From: Ktedonobacteria bacterium
Lineage (GTDB): Bacteria; Chloroflexota; Ktedonobacteria; Ktedonobacterales; JACDGC01
DNA: 64,000 nucleotides
Assembly (NCBI GenBank): GCA_027459785.1
Contig: DAIDGU010000053.1
Span: forward strand, 62,001 to 126,000
Direction: 5' to 3'
The position numbers and the translations under genes are program-made. Positions 26,062-35,498 of this stretch are shown piece after piece. The notes under the pieces are model-generated. The model did not search any database. It saw only the letters and a list, made by a program, of their open reading frames with translations, and had not been told where the DNA came from. Positions within the stretch are counted from its first letter, which is position 1; the number at the start of each line of letters is the position of its first letter.

Positions 26062-26098
26062 TTGAGCGTTCTCCGCCGACGGGATTTGGCCCGCTCAA
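26062..26098. other. Inverted repeat in the Rieske leader
   Basis: TTGAGCG (26062-26068) and CGCTCAA (26092-26098), 7-bp arms with a 23-nt loop, about 75 bp before the Rieske start. Could be a 5' UTR hairpin. The remaining 25913-26172 stretch has no gene. Confidence 0.3.
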
Positions 26099-26172
26099 AC
26101 CTCTATGGCGACTGGCAGAGATTCTGACTCTGGCAGGGACAGGGTTTCAACCTCTACAAGGTGGTGAGGGAA

Positions 26173-26877
26173 ATGGCTCAAAACGACAAAGAATCGTCGC
26201 GTACTCCCCAGGAATATGAAGTGCTATCCGGCGGCGGTGCCGAGAGCGCCGAGATTGCACGGCAAGGGTTGAGCCGCCGGCAGTTGCTGCGCGGCACCAT
26301 TGGCTTGGCAGCGGGCTTGATCGGTGTCGAATCCGTCGGCGCAGGCATCGTGATGATCTACCCGACGCTGGTCGGCAAGTTCGGCAGCAAAATCACCCTG
26401 CAACCGAAAAAAAACTACCCAGCGGCTCCGCTGGCGGGGTTCGATATCGAGAAAGGCAAGGGCGTCTTCTATGAATACACTGCCCTCTCGTATATCGTGC
26501 ATCTCACGAAGGATACGCCCTGGCAGTTGCACGGACAGGAGTTGCAGAACATCCTGGATTCGGAGTGGATCGTACAAGATCCGACCGACGGGACGTATTG
26601 GGCGGCGATTTACCAGCGGTGCGTGCATCTGGGCTGCAAGTTCAACTTCCGCACCGACTGCCGCAGCTTCAAGTGTCCCTGCCACGGCTCGCACTACAAT
26701 AACGATGGTGAGTGGCTCAGCGGTCCGGCACCACGCAGTGCTGATCGGTTTGAAATCGACATCAGCGGCAAGAACATTGTAGTGAATACCGGCAAGCTGA
26801 ACCAACACGTGCAGCATCCCAGTCCCACCACCCTGTTGCTGACTGAACTGCCCGTTCAGATTCCCTGCAACACCTAA
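26173..26877 (+). CDS. Rieske [2Fe-2S] protein with twin-arginine signal
   Basis: 234 residues. SRRQLLRGTIGLAAGLIG (34-51) is a twin-arginine signal/anchor. The cluster boxes are CVHLGC (150-155) and CPCHGS (168-173): ligands Cys150, His152, Cys168, His171, and disulfide Cys155-Cys170, followed by GPAPRSADRF. This is the cytochrome bc/b6f-type Rieske layout. ATG 26173 has GAGGGAA just upstream; an in-frame GTG at 26161 is weaker. No cytochrome b gene is adjacent, so it acts alone or with a distant bc or alternative complex. Convergent with the resB operon. Confidence 0.92.
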   Translation: MAQNDKESSRTPQEYEVLSGGGAESAEIARQGLSRRQLLRGTIGLAAGLIGVESVGAGIVMIYPTLVGKFGSKITLQPKKNYPAAPLAGFDIEKGKGVFYEYTALSYIVHLTKDTPWQLHGQELQNILDSEWIVQDPTDGTYWAAIYQRCVHLGCKFNFRTDCRSFKCPCHGSHYNNDGEWLSGPAPRSADRFEIDISGKNIVVNTGKLNQHVQHPSPTTLLLTELPVQIPCNT

Positions 26878-27032
26878 CTGACGGGCTGACTCAGGTCGTC
26901 ATGATCGGCACCCTTGTCTCCAACACTGGACATAAATATCTGGCATGTGATCAGTGCGGGTAGCACCTGCCGCTGGCAGGACGAAGGCCATCAACCGATC
27001 TTGCTAGCAAGCGGACATGCGCCAGCAATGAA

Positions 27033-28016
27033 CTATTGGCCTGCGCAGACAGACTTGAATAGTGCCGTGAGATCCGCAGCATTCAACGACTGATCGGGGT
27101 GGACACGCACGGCCAACACGTGGCCCTCGGCACCGATGAGGACAATGGCCGCGGTATCGACGGGACCAGGGTTCGGCTGCGCGTAGTGAAACAGGCCATA
27201 GGCACTGCCAGCGGGATGCGCGTGCCATTCTGGCGCTTCGCTCAAGAGGGGAAAGCTCAGGTGCAACGTCTGGGCGACCTCGGCTTGCGTCGCCGGTGTG
27301 TCCGTCGAGATGGCCGCCAGGTGGAGATGACAGGCTTGCATCTGAGCCGTGAGCGCCGCCAGAGTGCGGAGTTGCGTCTGACTTGCGGTGGCCCGCACCG
27401 ATGGCAGAAACAGCAGGGCTACGGGTTGCCCGCGTTGCTGGGCAAGGGTGAAGTTGCCGCCGGTGGTCGCCGGCAGGGTGATGGCCGGGGCGATTGCGCC
27501 GACTCGGAAGAGAGGCGTCCCTTCGGCGCGTTCCAACCCCATCCCGCTGCCCACTAGCAGGATCAGAACCACCAGCACGCCCGGCACCAGCACGGAGCGC
27601 ACACGCGGAGCCAGCGACGGCAGCACCAGCAGACCGATCACAAACACAGCCAGGATGGGAACCGCGACGGGCAAGATTTCGTCAAGGCTGATATGGAAAA
27701 GAAATACGTCCATCCAATCTCGATGATAGGGACCGATGCTATAGATGATATCGGGCGTTATCGCCCATAATGCGCCCAGAAGGAGCCAGCCGCCATCATA
27801 ACGGCGACGGAGGCGCCCGCGCTCTGCCAAAGCCAGGAGCACCGTCAACGCCACCAGCCATCCCATCAACGTGTGCAAGAAGAAGTGATTCGCACCGTCG
27901 TAGCGGATATAGAAGATGAGTGCCGGCAGCAACAACACCTGCGGTCCTAGAAGGGTGAGGAGATCCCGCCAGAGATATGGACGCTGCTGGGTGGTCATGC
28001 GATCCGCTTCATTCAT
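27033..28016 (-). CDS. Membrane protein with C-terminal redoxin-like domain lacking the catalytic cysteine
   Basis: 327 residues. About five N-terminal helices with conserved-looking His/Asp (GANHFFLHTLMGW, FHISLDEILPV), then from about 185 an AhpC/TSA-like domain: GAIAPAITLPATTGGNFTLA, strand VALLFLPSVRATAS, and later ISTDTPATQ. The position where peroxiredoxins have Cys (FxP-xx-C-TxxC) reads SVRATAS, so thiol chemistry at that site is lost. Last gene of the resB-ccdA operon, 35 bp after the DUF2085-like gene, with AAAGGAG upstream. Possibly a binding or assembly factor in cytochrome maturation. Confidence 0.72.
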   Translation of the reverse strand: MNEADRMTTQQRPYLWRDLLTLLGPQVLLLPALIFYIRYDGANHFFLHTLMGWLVALTVLLALAERGRLRRRYDGGWLLLGALWAITPDIIYSIGPYHRDWMDVFLFHISLDEILPVAVPILAVFVIGLLVLPSLAPRVRSVLVPGVLVVLILLVGSGMGLERAEGTPLFRVGAIAPAITLPATTGGNFTLAQQRGQPVALLFLPSVRATASQTQLRTLAALTAQMQACHLHLAAISTDTPATQAEVAQTLHLSFPLLSEAPEWHAHPAGSAYGLFHYAQPNPGPVDTAAIVLIGAEGHVLAVRVHPDQSLNAADLTALFKSVCAGQ

Positions 28017-28051
28017 TGGGCTGTCGCTCCTTTGCGCGGTGTGTCACTGGA

Positions 28052-28888
28052 TTACTGCCCTATCAGATGGCGCAGCCAGGCCAGTAGCGCAAGTTCAAGC
28101 AGTGCCAGGATGACGCCGCAAATCTCCGGCCACCATAGCACGTGCGCCTCGCCCTGCGCGGGCCACACCGCCGCGCTCAGAATCGTGCGATTGATGAGCG
28201 TAAAGGCCAGTACCACTCCGAATGCGCCAACGAATGCTAAAGGCAGCAAGAGCGATGCCCAGCCGGATGCCACCAGCAAGCCGAAGCCACCGCTGCCCAG
28301 CGCGATCACGCTGAGGTCGCCCCAGGTGGGTCGTGCCGAGCGTGGTGGGGCTGGGGTGACGGCGGCAGCCAGAGTTGGCACCAGGAAGACGCCCATCGCG
28401 ATGCCGGCTAGCAGACCGGTGATGAGACGCACACGCAGATCGGGAGCGTAGGCATGGGGCAGTCCCAGGTCGTAGAAAAGGGCGTTGGTGCCATCGAAAG
28501 CCATCGCGGTGAAGCCCAGCACTACCAGCGCCAGCGCCCGTGGCGCGGGAAAGCGAAAGCGTTGCGCACGCGCGCTGGTGGCGAAGACGAGTACGACTGT
28601 GGTTACACCGGCGAACATGCCCAGCATACGCGCCTCGATGGGCAATTGCACACCGGCGATGGTGTAGGAGTGCGCGGGCCGTTGGGGGCAGATGCCCGCT
28701 AGCAGCGCCATTAGCCGTCTGATCGGGCTGGGCGCGATGCCGGGCAGGAGCATATCCCCCGCCACGACTGCGGCAACCAGTACCATTGATCGTCCCAGCG
28801 TCGTGCCGAGTAAGGTTTGCGCCAGCCGTGACCAGCGCGCGATAGGTGCGGCCACTGGGGTATGCGCCTTGGCTGACATGTCGTTCAT
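28052..28888 (-). CDS. DUF2085-like membrane protein
   Basis: 278 residues, about eight helices. ICPQRPAHSYTIAGVQLPIE followed by ARMLGMFAG resembles the CxQ-P-RS...CaRctGiyxG pattern of DUF2085, and FDGTNALFYDLGLP fits its second half; the second family cysteine is replaced (PIEAR). ATG 28888 has GAGGT 8 nt upstream; longer open reading lies within ccdA in another frame. It sits between ccdA and the redoxin-like gene in the operon. Function unknown. Confidence 0.7.
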   Translation of the reverse strand: MNDMSAKAHTPVAAPIARWSRLAQTLLGTTLGRSMVLVAAVVAGDMLLPGIAPSPIRRLMALLAGICPQRPAHSYTIAGVQLPIEARMLGMFAGVTTVVLVFATSARAQRFRFPAPRALALVVLGFTAMAFDGTNALFYDLGLPHAYAPDLRVRLITGLLAGIAMGVFLVPTLAAAVTPAPPRSARPTWGDLSVIALGSGGFGLLVASGWASLLLPLAFVGAFGVVLAFTLINRTILSAAVWPAQGEAHVLWWPEICGVILALLELALLAWLRHLIGQ

Positions 28889-28923
28889 GGCGTTTACCTC
28901 GAAGCAGAATGCGCCAGCGATCC

Positions 28924-29691
28924 CTAGATGCCGCGCACGCCCAGGCGATAGAACCAGGCGTTGAGATAGATGATCCAGCCATTGAAGATGATGATGCCCA
29001 TCACTACCATCACCAGCCCCGTCACCCGCTCGATCGTCCCCAGATGCGGGCGCAGCCGGGCTAGCAACGGCGAGATCCGCGCGAAGGCGACGCCGCACAG
29101 GAGGAACGGCACACCCAGACCCACCGTGTAGGCCATCAGCAGGCCAATGCCACCAGCCAGCGTGCCAGATTGTGCGGCCAATACCAGGATGCCTGTCAGA
29201 ACCGGGCCAATGCAGGGCGTCCAGCCGAGCGCATAGATGACGCCGATGGCGAACGACGCCGGGTAACTGCGTGCGGCGGGCCGCCAGTGAGCGCGCCCCT
29301 CGCGCTGCAATACGCCGATGCGCAGGATGCCGGCATAGTGCAGCCCCATGCCGATCAAGACGATTCCACCGATCTCGCTGAGTTGCAATTGGTGGCTTTT
29401 CAGAAAGCCGCCCAACACGCTGGCCGTCGCGCCCAGTGCGATGAAGATGACGCTGAAGCCAGTGACAAAAGCCAGTGCGTGCAGCAGGGGGGCGCGGCGT
29501 GACCACGCTGGCAGCAGCGCCACAACGGAGTCGACCGAGTGCATCCGCCCGACTGTCGGTCTTCTATCTGCTTCCAGCACGCTCGGCCCGGCTAGCTGCG
29601 CCAGGTAGGACGGCACTAATGGCAGGCAGCAGGGCGACAGAAACGATGCCAGGCCCGCGATGAAGGCGATGACGATGTTGAGATTGCTCAT
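28924..29691 (-). CDS. ccdA: Cytochrome c biogenesis protein CcdA
   Basis: 255 residues, six to seven helices. Cysteine motifs ASFLSPCCLPLVPSYLAQLA and YALGWTPCIGPVLTG are the CcdA pair. Transfers electrons across the membrane to keep apocytochrome haem-binding cysteines reduced for System II maturation. Start overlaps the resB stop by 4 nt (ATGA). Companion of ResB; no ccsA/resC is seen in the window. Confidence 0.93.
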   Translation of the reverse strand: MSNLNIVIAFIAGLASFLSPCCLPLVPSYLAQLAGPSVLEADRRPTVGRMHSVDSVVALLPAWSRRAPLLHALAFVTGFSVIFIALGATASVLGGFLKSHQLQLSEIGGIVLIGMGLHYAGILRIGVLQREGRAHWRPAARSYPASFAIGVIYALGWTPCIGPVLTGILVLAAQSGTLAGGIGLLMAYTVGLGVPFLLCGVAFARISPLLARLRPHLGTIERVTGLVMVVMGIIIFNGWIIYLNAWFYRLGVRGI

Positions 29692-31334
29692 CGGCTTTCC
29701 TTTTTGGTGGTGCGCTTCACCGGCACCGCTTCGGGCGCGGCTGGGCGGAGCGGTATATTCCCCAAGGCCCGTGCGAACGTATCAAGATCGCGTTGCAGAT
29801 TGATCGTGTGTTCTTTGAGCGCGGCCATGCGCACCTGATCACCTTGAATCTGCACCCAGAACCGGCGCGGGGGGAAGCCGAAAGTGGCATAAAGGCTCAG
29901 CACCAGCAGCGCCAGCACCGGCCACAACAGCGGTGAGCCGGCATCTTTCGTCACCAGCAGGACCGTCCCGCGTCGCAGCGCGGTGATCTGCATCCACCAA
30001 CCGTTCGATAGCTTACAGCCATATGTGCCACTGGCAACAAACGCATTGGTCGCAGAATCAACACAAGCACCATTATAAATCCCGGCTCCCTGAAAAAGCA
30101 GCTTTTGTTGCGTGTCGAAGCCTTTGATACCCACTACCCACTGATTGTTGCCAATGAAGAATGATCCGACATTCATCGTCGCGCCATAGTTAGCAAGCGG
30201 CACGTTTTCGGCGTTGTTCGTCTGCAACACGTTGCCGCTGTTAGGATCCGGCTTGGTCGTGCGCTGGTCGAAGAGCGGAATGGGGCCGCTGTAGACTACC
30301 TGCCCGCTGGCATCGCGGAGGGATAAGCTGGTATACATCATGAACGATGCCTGGTGAAATGACACCCCCTGATAGGTGAGGGGATCATTCACACGAATGC
30401 GTTTTGCTGCGACGAGCTTGCCATCCTGGAAGACTTGCAGATCGGTGTAAAAGTCGGTCGGCATCATGCGTTGTGGATCGACGGTCATCACGAACTGCTG
30501 TGCGCGATACATGATATTGTGCGGTGTGCCGAGCGGATAGACCACTCCCATTGAGCCATCGGGCATGGGCGCGGTGTAGCTGAAGCCCGCCAGATTTTGG
30601 AAATAGGCGAAGATGGGGCGCGGTAAGAGGCGACTCGCGCTAGAAGCCGAGCCAAAGCCGCCCCAGCCGGTCAACACCGCACTGAGCATCGTGGCGATGA
30701 GGCTCGTATGGAAAACGAACGTCGCGAGCATTGACCACGTATGCTTATGGACGTAGAGGTACGTCGCCTCGTCATTTGATGACGGAGCCATCGCCACACG
30801 GAAGCCGCGACGCGCGAAGAACTGCCGCAGGTGCGCGGCGGTGGCCGTCGTCGTCCCGCCAGCCTCCACCGTCACGCCCACCTTCACTGGCGAGTTGACA
30901 TAGAAGCCATCATTGCGCCTGAGCGATGGGTGACGAAATTTCTGCCAGATGCCTGGCATGCGGTTAAGCATGCCACCGACCAGAATGTTGATCGCCAGCA
31001 ACACCACCAGCAGTTTGAAGTACCAGCTCGTGAAGATGGTGAACAGTTGCAGCCAGTTCATCAGATCCGTCGCGTTGCCATATTCCATCCGCGCGTTCGC
31101 TTGCAGCCAGGAAGCGTAGTCCTGGGGCGCAGCGACGACCTCGCGTGGTGCCTGGGTGACGAACACGCCCACCGTGCAGATGAGCAGCAGCACGACGATG
31201 AGGACGATGGCTGTGCGCACCGAGCCGAATAGCCCCCAAAGCGTGTCGAATGGGCGACGCATGAATGTTCGCCAGCGCGCCAGAGGACGCGCCCCACCTG
31301 CTGGCTGGCCGCGAATTGAAAGTGACCTTGTCAT
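29688..31334 (-). CDS. resB: Cytochrome c biogenesis protein ResB (CcsB)
   Basis: 548 residues. Three N-terminal helices (about 38-58, 90-115, 205-235 by hydrophobicity) with GLFGSVRTAIVLIVVLLLIC at the start, a large outside domain (ISFHQASFMMYTS region is DPLTYQGVSFHQASF), a C-terminal helix WPVLALLVLSLYATFGF and a cytoplasmic PPRRFWV tail, all as in ResB. Part of the System II haem-ligation complex with CcsA. RBS GAGGT before the ATG. Promoter carries a 19-bp operator-like repeat, linking cytochrome c maturation to the BlaI-type system. Confidence 0.92.
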   Translation of the reverse strand: MTRSLSIRGQPAGGARPLARWRTFMRRPFDTLWGLFGSVRTAIVLIVVLLLICTVGVFVTQAPREVVAAPQDYASWLQANARMEYGNATDLMNWLQLFTIFTSWYFKLLVVLLAINILVGGMLNRMPGIWQKFRHPSLRRNDGFYVNSPVKVGVTVEAGGTTTATAAHLRQFFARRGFRVAMAPSSNDEATYLYVHKHTWSMLATFVFHTSLIATMLSAVLTGWGGFGSASSASRLLPRPIFAYFQNLAGFSYTAPMPDGSMGVVYPLGTPHNIMYRAQQFVMTVDPQRMMPTDFYTDLQVFQDGKLVAAKRIRVNDPLTYQGVSFHQASFMMYTSLSLRDASGQVVYSGPIPLFDQRTTKPDPNSGNVLQTNNAENVPLANYGATMNVGSFFIGNNQWVVGIKGFDTQQKLLFQGAGIYNGACVDSATNAFVASGTYGCKLSNGWWMQITALRRGTVLLVTKDAGSPLLWPVLALLVLSLYATFGFPPRRFWVQIQGDQVRMAALKEHTINLQRDLDTFARALGNIPLRPAAPEAVPVKRTTKKESR

Positions 31335-31582
31335 CGCCCATACCTCATATGTGTAGCTTGCTCATTTGATGGTTGCTTACAGTGACACGAACGGCTAAAG
31401 ATGCACTAAGCTGCCGGTGGGAGGACTCCGCTACTACGTAGCCCTGTTGCCAGCGAATGCTGTTGCAAGATCCCGTTGACCGTGGCCAAGTTTCCGCTGC
31501 TTGTCGGCGCAGGAGGTGCGCGCTGAACAGAACACCACTACCTCTAGGAAGTCCAGCGTAATCGTAGTCTCCTTCACCAGAT

Positions 31583-31620
31583 TTCTTATCCATTGTAAGA
31601 CATGAGAGTCACTCTGGCAA
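31583..31620 (-). promoter_or_regulatory. Promoter with BlaI-like operator (resB operon)
   Basis: Minus strand: -35 TTGCCA (31615-31620), 17 bp, -10 TACAAT (31592-31597) inside TTCTTATCCATTGTAAGAC (31583-31601). The right arm is perfect; the left arm has two changes. Confidence 0.68.
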
Positions 31621-31857
31621 GACATATCGGCGGGCGCGGCGCTGCATCAGGCGAACTTTCACCAAATCTTTTACCGGGTACGGTTCACCGGCCACAATGA
31701 AGGCAGGCTTTTGCCAGCAGTAGATCTCCAGCCAGCACGTGGAGGAGCATCTGCTGCACGCTGGAGATGCACGGTGTGCCTGGAAAATCCGTCGCAGGTA
31801 GCCGCACCATCATGAGGATGCCCGAAATCGCTTAGCAGGGATTTTGTCCCCAAAATG

Positions 31858-31972
31858 TCGGGATGCCAAGTAGCGGCATTTGCCGATCAAGTGAGGCGTA
31901 CAGTTATAGCAGCCATTGTTTTACAACTCGCTCTTTTGAGAGGCGAATCATATTTTCGGGATGCTAAATAGC
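31858..31972. repeat. Imperfect direct repeats in a gene-free stretch
   Basis: TCGGGATGCCAAGTAGC (31858-31874) and TCGGGATGCTAAATAGC (31956-31972), 15 of 17 identical, 98 bp apart. They lie in the gene-free interval 31621-32186, in which I see nothing else I can support. Confidence 0.35.
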
Positions 31973-32186
31973 TCGGCGATATGGCTAAGAACCACTATGG
32001 TCAACTTCGTGACGCACTATTGGGGGACGTGTTGGACGAAGATAGGGGGACATGGTGCCGTGTAAAATCAGCGACTTCCCGTACACTGGAGTGTAGATGT
32101 ACACGATCAGCGTGGGAGTGGTAACTCTTGAGCAGGCTGGTGTCCATCACGAGGTAACACCTCGGTTAGACGAAGAAGGGAGTTAT

Positions 32187-32906
32187 ATGGAGGAGTCATT
32201 TGCCGATTTGATCACAGGCTGCTGGGGCGCGGTGATAACGGCCATTACGCCCACTTGTTGGTCCTGGATGCCCCGCATTCCCGTTATTGCTGTGTGTTCC
32301 GAAGGACCGACGACGATTGAAATTGAGAAACGTTTGTCGGCGGCTGGCTTCGTTCCCCAGCATGGTGAGCCGGTGGCCACCATTTGCCAATTCTTCGGGG
32401 TAGGAGTCATCTTCGTGGTCTACCCAGATGATCAAACTGTTCTTTGGGTAATGCAGGAGGTGCAAGACTTCGCAACGTCCCATCCCGTCGTGTTGGGATT
32501 TGCCCCGCTCGTAGGGCGGCTACCAGGGGAAAAGGCTGACCTACCGCCGGCGGAGTATGGTACTCGTGGTGTTTGGTGGAGCGGCCAAGATCCGCAGGTA
32601 CTCACAACAGATCAGATTGGAAAGAAGGGGGTGGAAACACTTGGCCTCATGCGCGCATTGATAAAGCTTCTCAGTGAGGGGTATGTTTGCGAAAAAGAAC
32701 AGCAGCGTACTGTCATCTTGCTAATCCTGTTCTTTCGGCAGCAGTGGTCCCTGCTTGAGTTATATGATTGGGCGGCCACGCATCTGCTGGAACGAAAAAG
32801 CGGAGAATGCCGATCGATTACTTCTACTTCCCAGCGGTCCATAACCTGGACTGCTATATCAGGTATAGCCTCACGAACTCGACAGATGCCGAGGGTGTAT
32901 CCGTGA
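32187..32906 (+). CDS. Hypothetical protein at island start
   Basis: 239 residues, no recognised family. AAGGGAG lies 5 nt before ATG 32187, which is better than the ATG at 32097. The sequence has a hydrophobic beta/alpha start (MPRIPVIAVCSEGPTTIEIE; ICQFFGVGVIFVVYPDDQTV), then helical regions. Possibly a small nucleotide-binding or receiver-like fold, but no motif supports that. Lower GC than the operons before it. Confidence 0.5.
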   Translation: MEESFADLITGCWGAVITAITPTCWSWMPRIPVIAVCSEGPTTIEIEKRLSAAGFVPQHGEPVATICQFFGVGVIFVVYPDDQTVLWVMQEVQDFATSHPVVLGFAPLVGRLPGEKADLPPAEYGTRGVWWSGQDPQVLTTDQIGKKGVETLGLMRALIKLLSEGYVCEKEQQRTVILLILFFRQQWSLLELYDWAATHLLERKSGECRSITSTSQRSITWTAISGIASRTRQMPRVYP

Positions 32907-33039
32907 TGGTCTTTTCAAGTTACGTGATAAGGGAGTGGGCGAGCTAGTCCAACCCACATACCTGTTACCAAGCTGAATGCAGTATGTCAATGGCTGTCAT
33001 GGCTCCAATTGAGGAGCTATCAGTAGTAAGGAGTAAGCA

Positions 33040-33348
33040 ATGATCCGCTTTTTTTGTAACCGCAAAACTGGGGCTATCGTAGCAATCAACCATATGGCCT
33101 TTCGTGGCTGGGAGGCTATCGCGGGGACGCGAATCCTTGATCCCCATAAAGAATGGGGGCAACTTGCAATCACACGTCTTGGTTATTTGCCTGATAGTGA
33201 TTTACGTAAAGACTGGTATGCCATTTCACGGGTATCAGCGTTGACTTATCATGGGCGCGTCTATGCTTTGGCTGTACTAAGGTGGGAACGGGAGAGCATT
33301 AGACCAGAAAGCCGCCATGAGCAAAAAGATGGGGATACGCTCGCGTAA
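33040..33348 (+). CDS. Small hypothetical protein
   Basis: 102 residues with a strong RBS (AAGGAG, 7 nt spacing). Mixed composition, no signal or transmembrane helix: FFCNRKTGAIVAINHMAFRG, then charged C-terminus. No family recognised. Lies 209 bp before the larger initiator-like gene. Confidence 0.5.
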   Translation: MIRFFCNRKTGAIVAINHMAFRGWEAIAGTRILDPHKEWGQLAITRLGYLPDSDLRKDWYAISRVSALTYHGRVYALAVLRWERESIRPESRHEQKDGDTLA

Positions 33349-33557
33349 GTTTTAACACGGGATTTTCAACGAAGGGTGAGCAGGCAACGCGGCTTTATGG
33401 CTAAAATAGTCTTGTGGGGGGGAAAGGATATGTTTTCCTATAGTCTTTAACTATACAACACCAACCATTCCATACCCCACAGGACAGGAAACACGAGGAG
33501 TATTCCGTATCTTAGCTACCATAGGGCGAAGGACGGAAGTTGAGCGAGGAAAGTGCC

Positions 33558-35252
33558 ATGCCTAAACCGCGAACGGGATCATCCATCAAAGCCCAGTCGA
33601 TGTGGGTATACTACCCGGAGGCCGGCGTGTATAGTTGGTCGGGACGCATCGAACGGACCCAGCAACTCCATCAGGCAGAACTAGTAACCGACGGCTATGC
33701 CCCGATACACATGGAGTCGCCCACCATGCTCGCCGCGCTTAAAGGACAACTCGCCTCATTGTTGACTATCAGCACGGACGATGTCGTACATCTCTGGGCT
33801 CCACGAGGGGCTATCGAGCAGGTGGAACAGTATCCGATCGTCCTCGCCTTCCGCGCCAGCATCACCCTGCACGAGCCGAGAGCGACCCTCCGCGTTCTCC
33901 AGTCGGTTCCACCACCAAGTCTTGGCGAATGTGCCCTTGTTTGGACGGCAGGCGCGTGGCGTCTCGTCGAACGCGAGGTACTCTATGCCGATGGCCACGC
34001 AATTCAGCGGCACCTGGCGGAAGCCATCGCCATGATGGCCACACCGGCGACTGAATGGTGGACCGAAGAGGACGCGCAGGTCGCCCAGGACTCGGAGGAA
34101 CTGCAAGCATCCCTCCAAACGCACCTCGCCGACCTCGCAACCCAACGTCGGCGTCGTCAAGCCAGTCCAGCACGTTGGGAACAACAATGGCAAAACCTGC
34201 GCGCCCTCGCGCGCGAACTCGCTGAACACTACTGGATAACAACTCAAGGGAACACACGACTGGCAGTGGTGGACAAAGATACTTCCGTGATCATCGTCCC
34301 CGCCGATGCCTTGACCCAGCACATCATGCGCAGCCTCCTGTCGGGGGCCGAGTATGAGCGCGACCCCTCTCACCAAGTCGCCACCTGGCTCCCTCCAATG
34401 GGAGAACAGCCGGTAACGATCACGATCGCCCAAAATGATGGGGAGACCTGGACACACCTGATGGACGTGCTCGATCAATTAGGAGACGAAGCAGTCGATA
34501 CCTTCTGCGCCGTTCTGGCACTAGCCTTGGCCACCAATGGAGGGGCCGCTTTAGCGCAAAGTTTTTATATCAGCCCGGATGATGTCCTGGCGCTGTGTGG
34601 CCGGCAGGAATCGCATCGAGCTTATACAGCACCCCAGCGCGCCGGCGTGATCAACATGATGAATTTGTTGGCACGTATCCAAGTGAGCGCGACCTTGCCC
34701 ACAAAGCGACGAAATCGCGTCTATCGTCTCAATGGCCCGATCCTCCATTTGCTGGCAGAGACCATCGGTGAATACACTCTTGACACAGGAGAGATCGTCT
34801 GGCAAAGACGTAAAGTTGAATTGGGCAGTTGGGCGATGATAGCACCCCAGTTATCGCAACAAACGGTGCTTATGCTACGCAAGGTGTTAAGCTACCACCC
34901 CCAACGGGATCGCTTCGCCAAACGCCTTGGGCGCTTCTTGACGCTCCAATTCGCCGGCGGCAGCGCGGTGGAAGTCACAATGGGCCACCTGATCAAACAA
35001 GCTGGCATTCCCATCAATCGCAATAATGCCAACCGCACGCGACAAACCATCGAGCATGCGCTGGCCGAGTTGGAAAATGACGGCATCCTGGGGCGCGCCA
35101 CCCTCATCGTCGAGAGTACCCCCAATTGGGAAGCACGGCAACAGCGCATCCAACTTTGTAGTCAGGGCTGGTGGACCGACTACGAACAGCAACTCTGGCG
35201 CTTGGAGCCGCCCCTACCCCTTGCTGGTCTGTTGGAAAGCGGCCGAGACTGA
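33558..35252 (+). CDS. Replication-initiator-like protein (putative)
   Basis: 564 residues. GAGGAAA precedes ATG 33558. No enzyme motif seen. The C-terminal quarter (about 440-545) looks like tandem winged helices: RFAKRLGRFLTLQFAGGSAV, MGHLIKQAGIPINRNN, RTRQTIEHALAELENDGILG, the layout of plasmid Rep proteins, and a basic stretch TLPTKRRNRVYRLNGPILHL lies around 380. Two 19-bp direct repeats start 45 bp after its stop, which fits an iteron-controlled Rep. The call is inference from layout; a transcription regulator is the alternative. Confidence 0.45.
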   Translation: MPKPRTGSSIKAQSMWVYYPEAGVYSWSGRIERTQQLHQAELVTDGYAPIHMESPTMLAALKGQLASLLTISTDDVVHLWAPRGAIEQVEQYPIVLAFRASITLHEPRATLRVLQSVPPPSLGECALVWTAGAWRLVEREVLYADGHAIQRHLAEAIAMMATPATEWWTEEDAQVAQDSEELQASLQTHLADLATQRRRRQASPARWEQQWQNLRALARELAEHYWITTQGNTRLAVVDKDTSVIIVPADALTQHIMRSLLSGAEYERDPSHQVATWLPPMGEQPVTITIAQNDGETWTHLMDVLDQLGDEAVDTFCAVLALALATNGGAALAQSFYISPDDVLALCGRQESHRAYTAPQRAGVINMMNLLARIQVSATLPTKRRNRVYRLNGPILHLLAETIGEYTLDTGEIVWQRRKVELGSWAMIAPQLSQQTVLMLRKVLSYHPQRDRFAKRLGRFLTLQFAGGSAVEVTMGHLIKQAGIPINRNNANRTRQTIEHALAELENDGILGRATLIVESTPNWEARQQRIQLCSQGWWTDYEQQLWRLEPPLPLAGLLESGRD

Positions 35253-35297
35253 TTCCTGCTGGGTCGCCAGGATGGGATGGGCCGATTGGGGCCAAAT

Positions 35298-35337
35298 TTG
35301 CCAGATTCAACGGTGGACTTGCCAGATTCAACGGTGG
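35298..35337. repeat. Two iteron-like direct repeats
   Basis: TTGCCAGATTCAACGGTGG occurs at 35298-35316 and 35319-35337, identical, with a 21-bp period (two helical turns). A shorter direct repeat TGTTCTA follows at about 35340-35358 with an 11-bp period. Such phased repeats are typical of initiator binding sites. Confidence 0.6.
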
Positions 35338-35498
35338 GAATGTTCTAACCATGTTCTAGGGCCAAAGTGGCTCTACGTCAAAGATTCGGCGTGTTGCCCA
35401 TGCAACTACCAGGGGGATATGACGCGATCAAGGTCTTGATCGATTGCCAGTTGCCATGTATACCGTTAGTAATCCGATCATAAAGGAGGGCTACCAAA

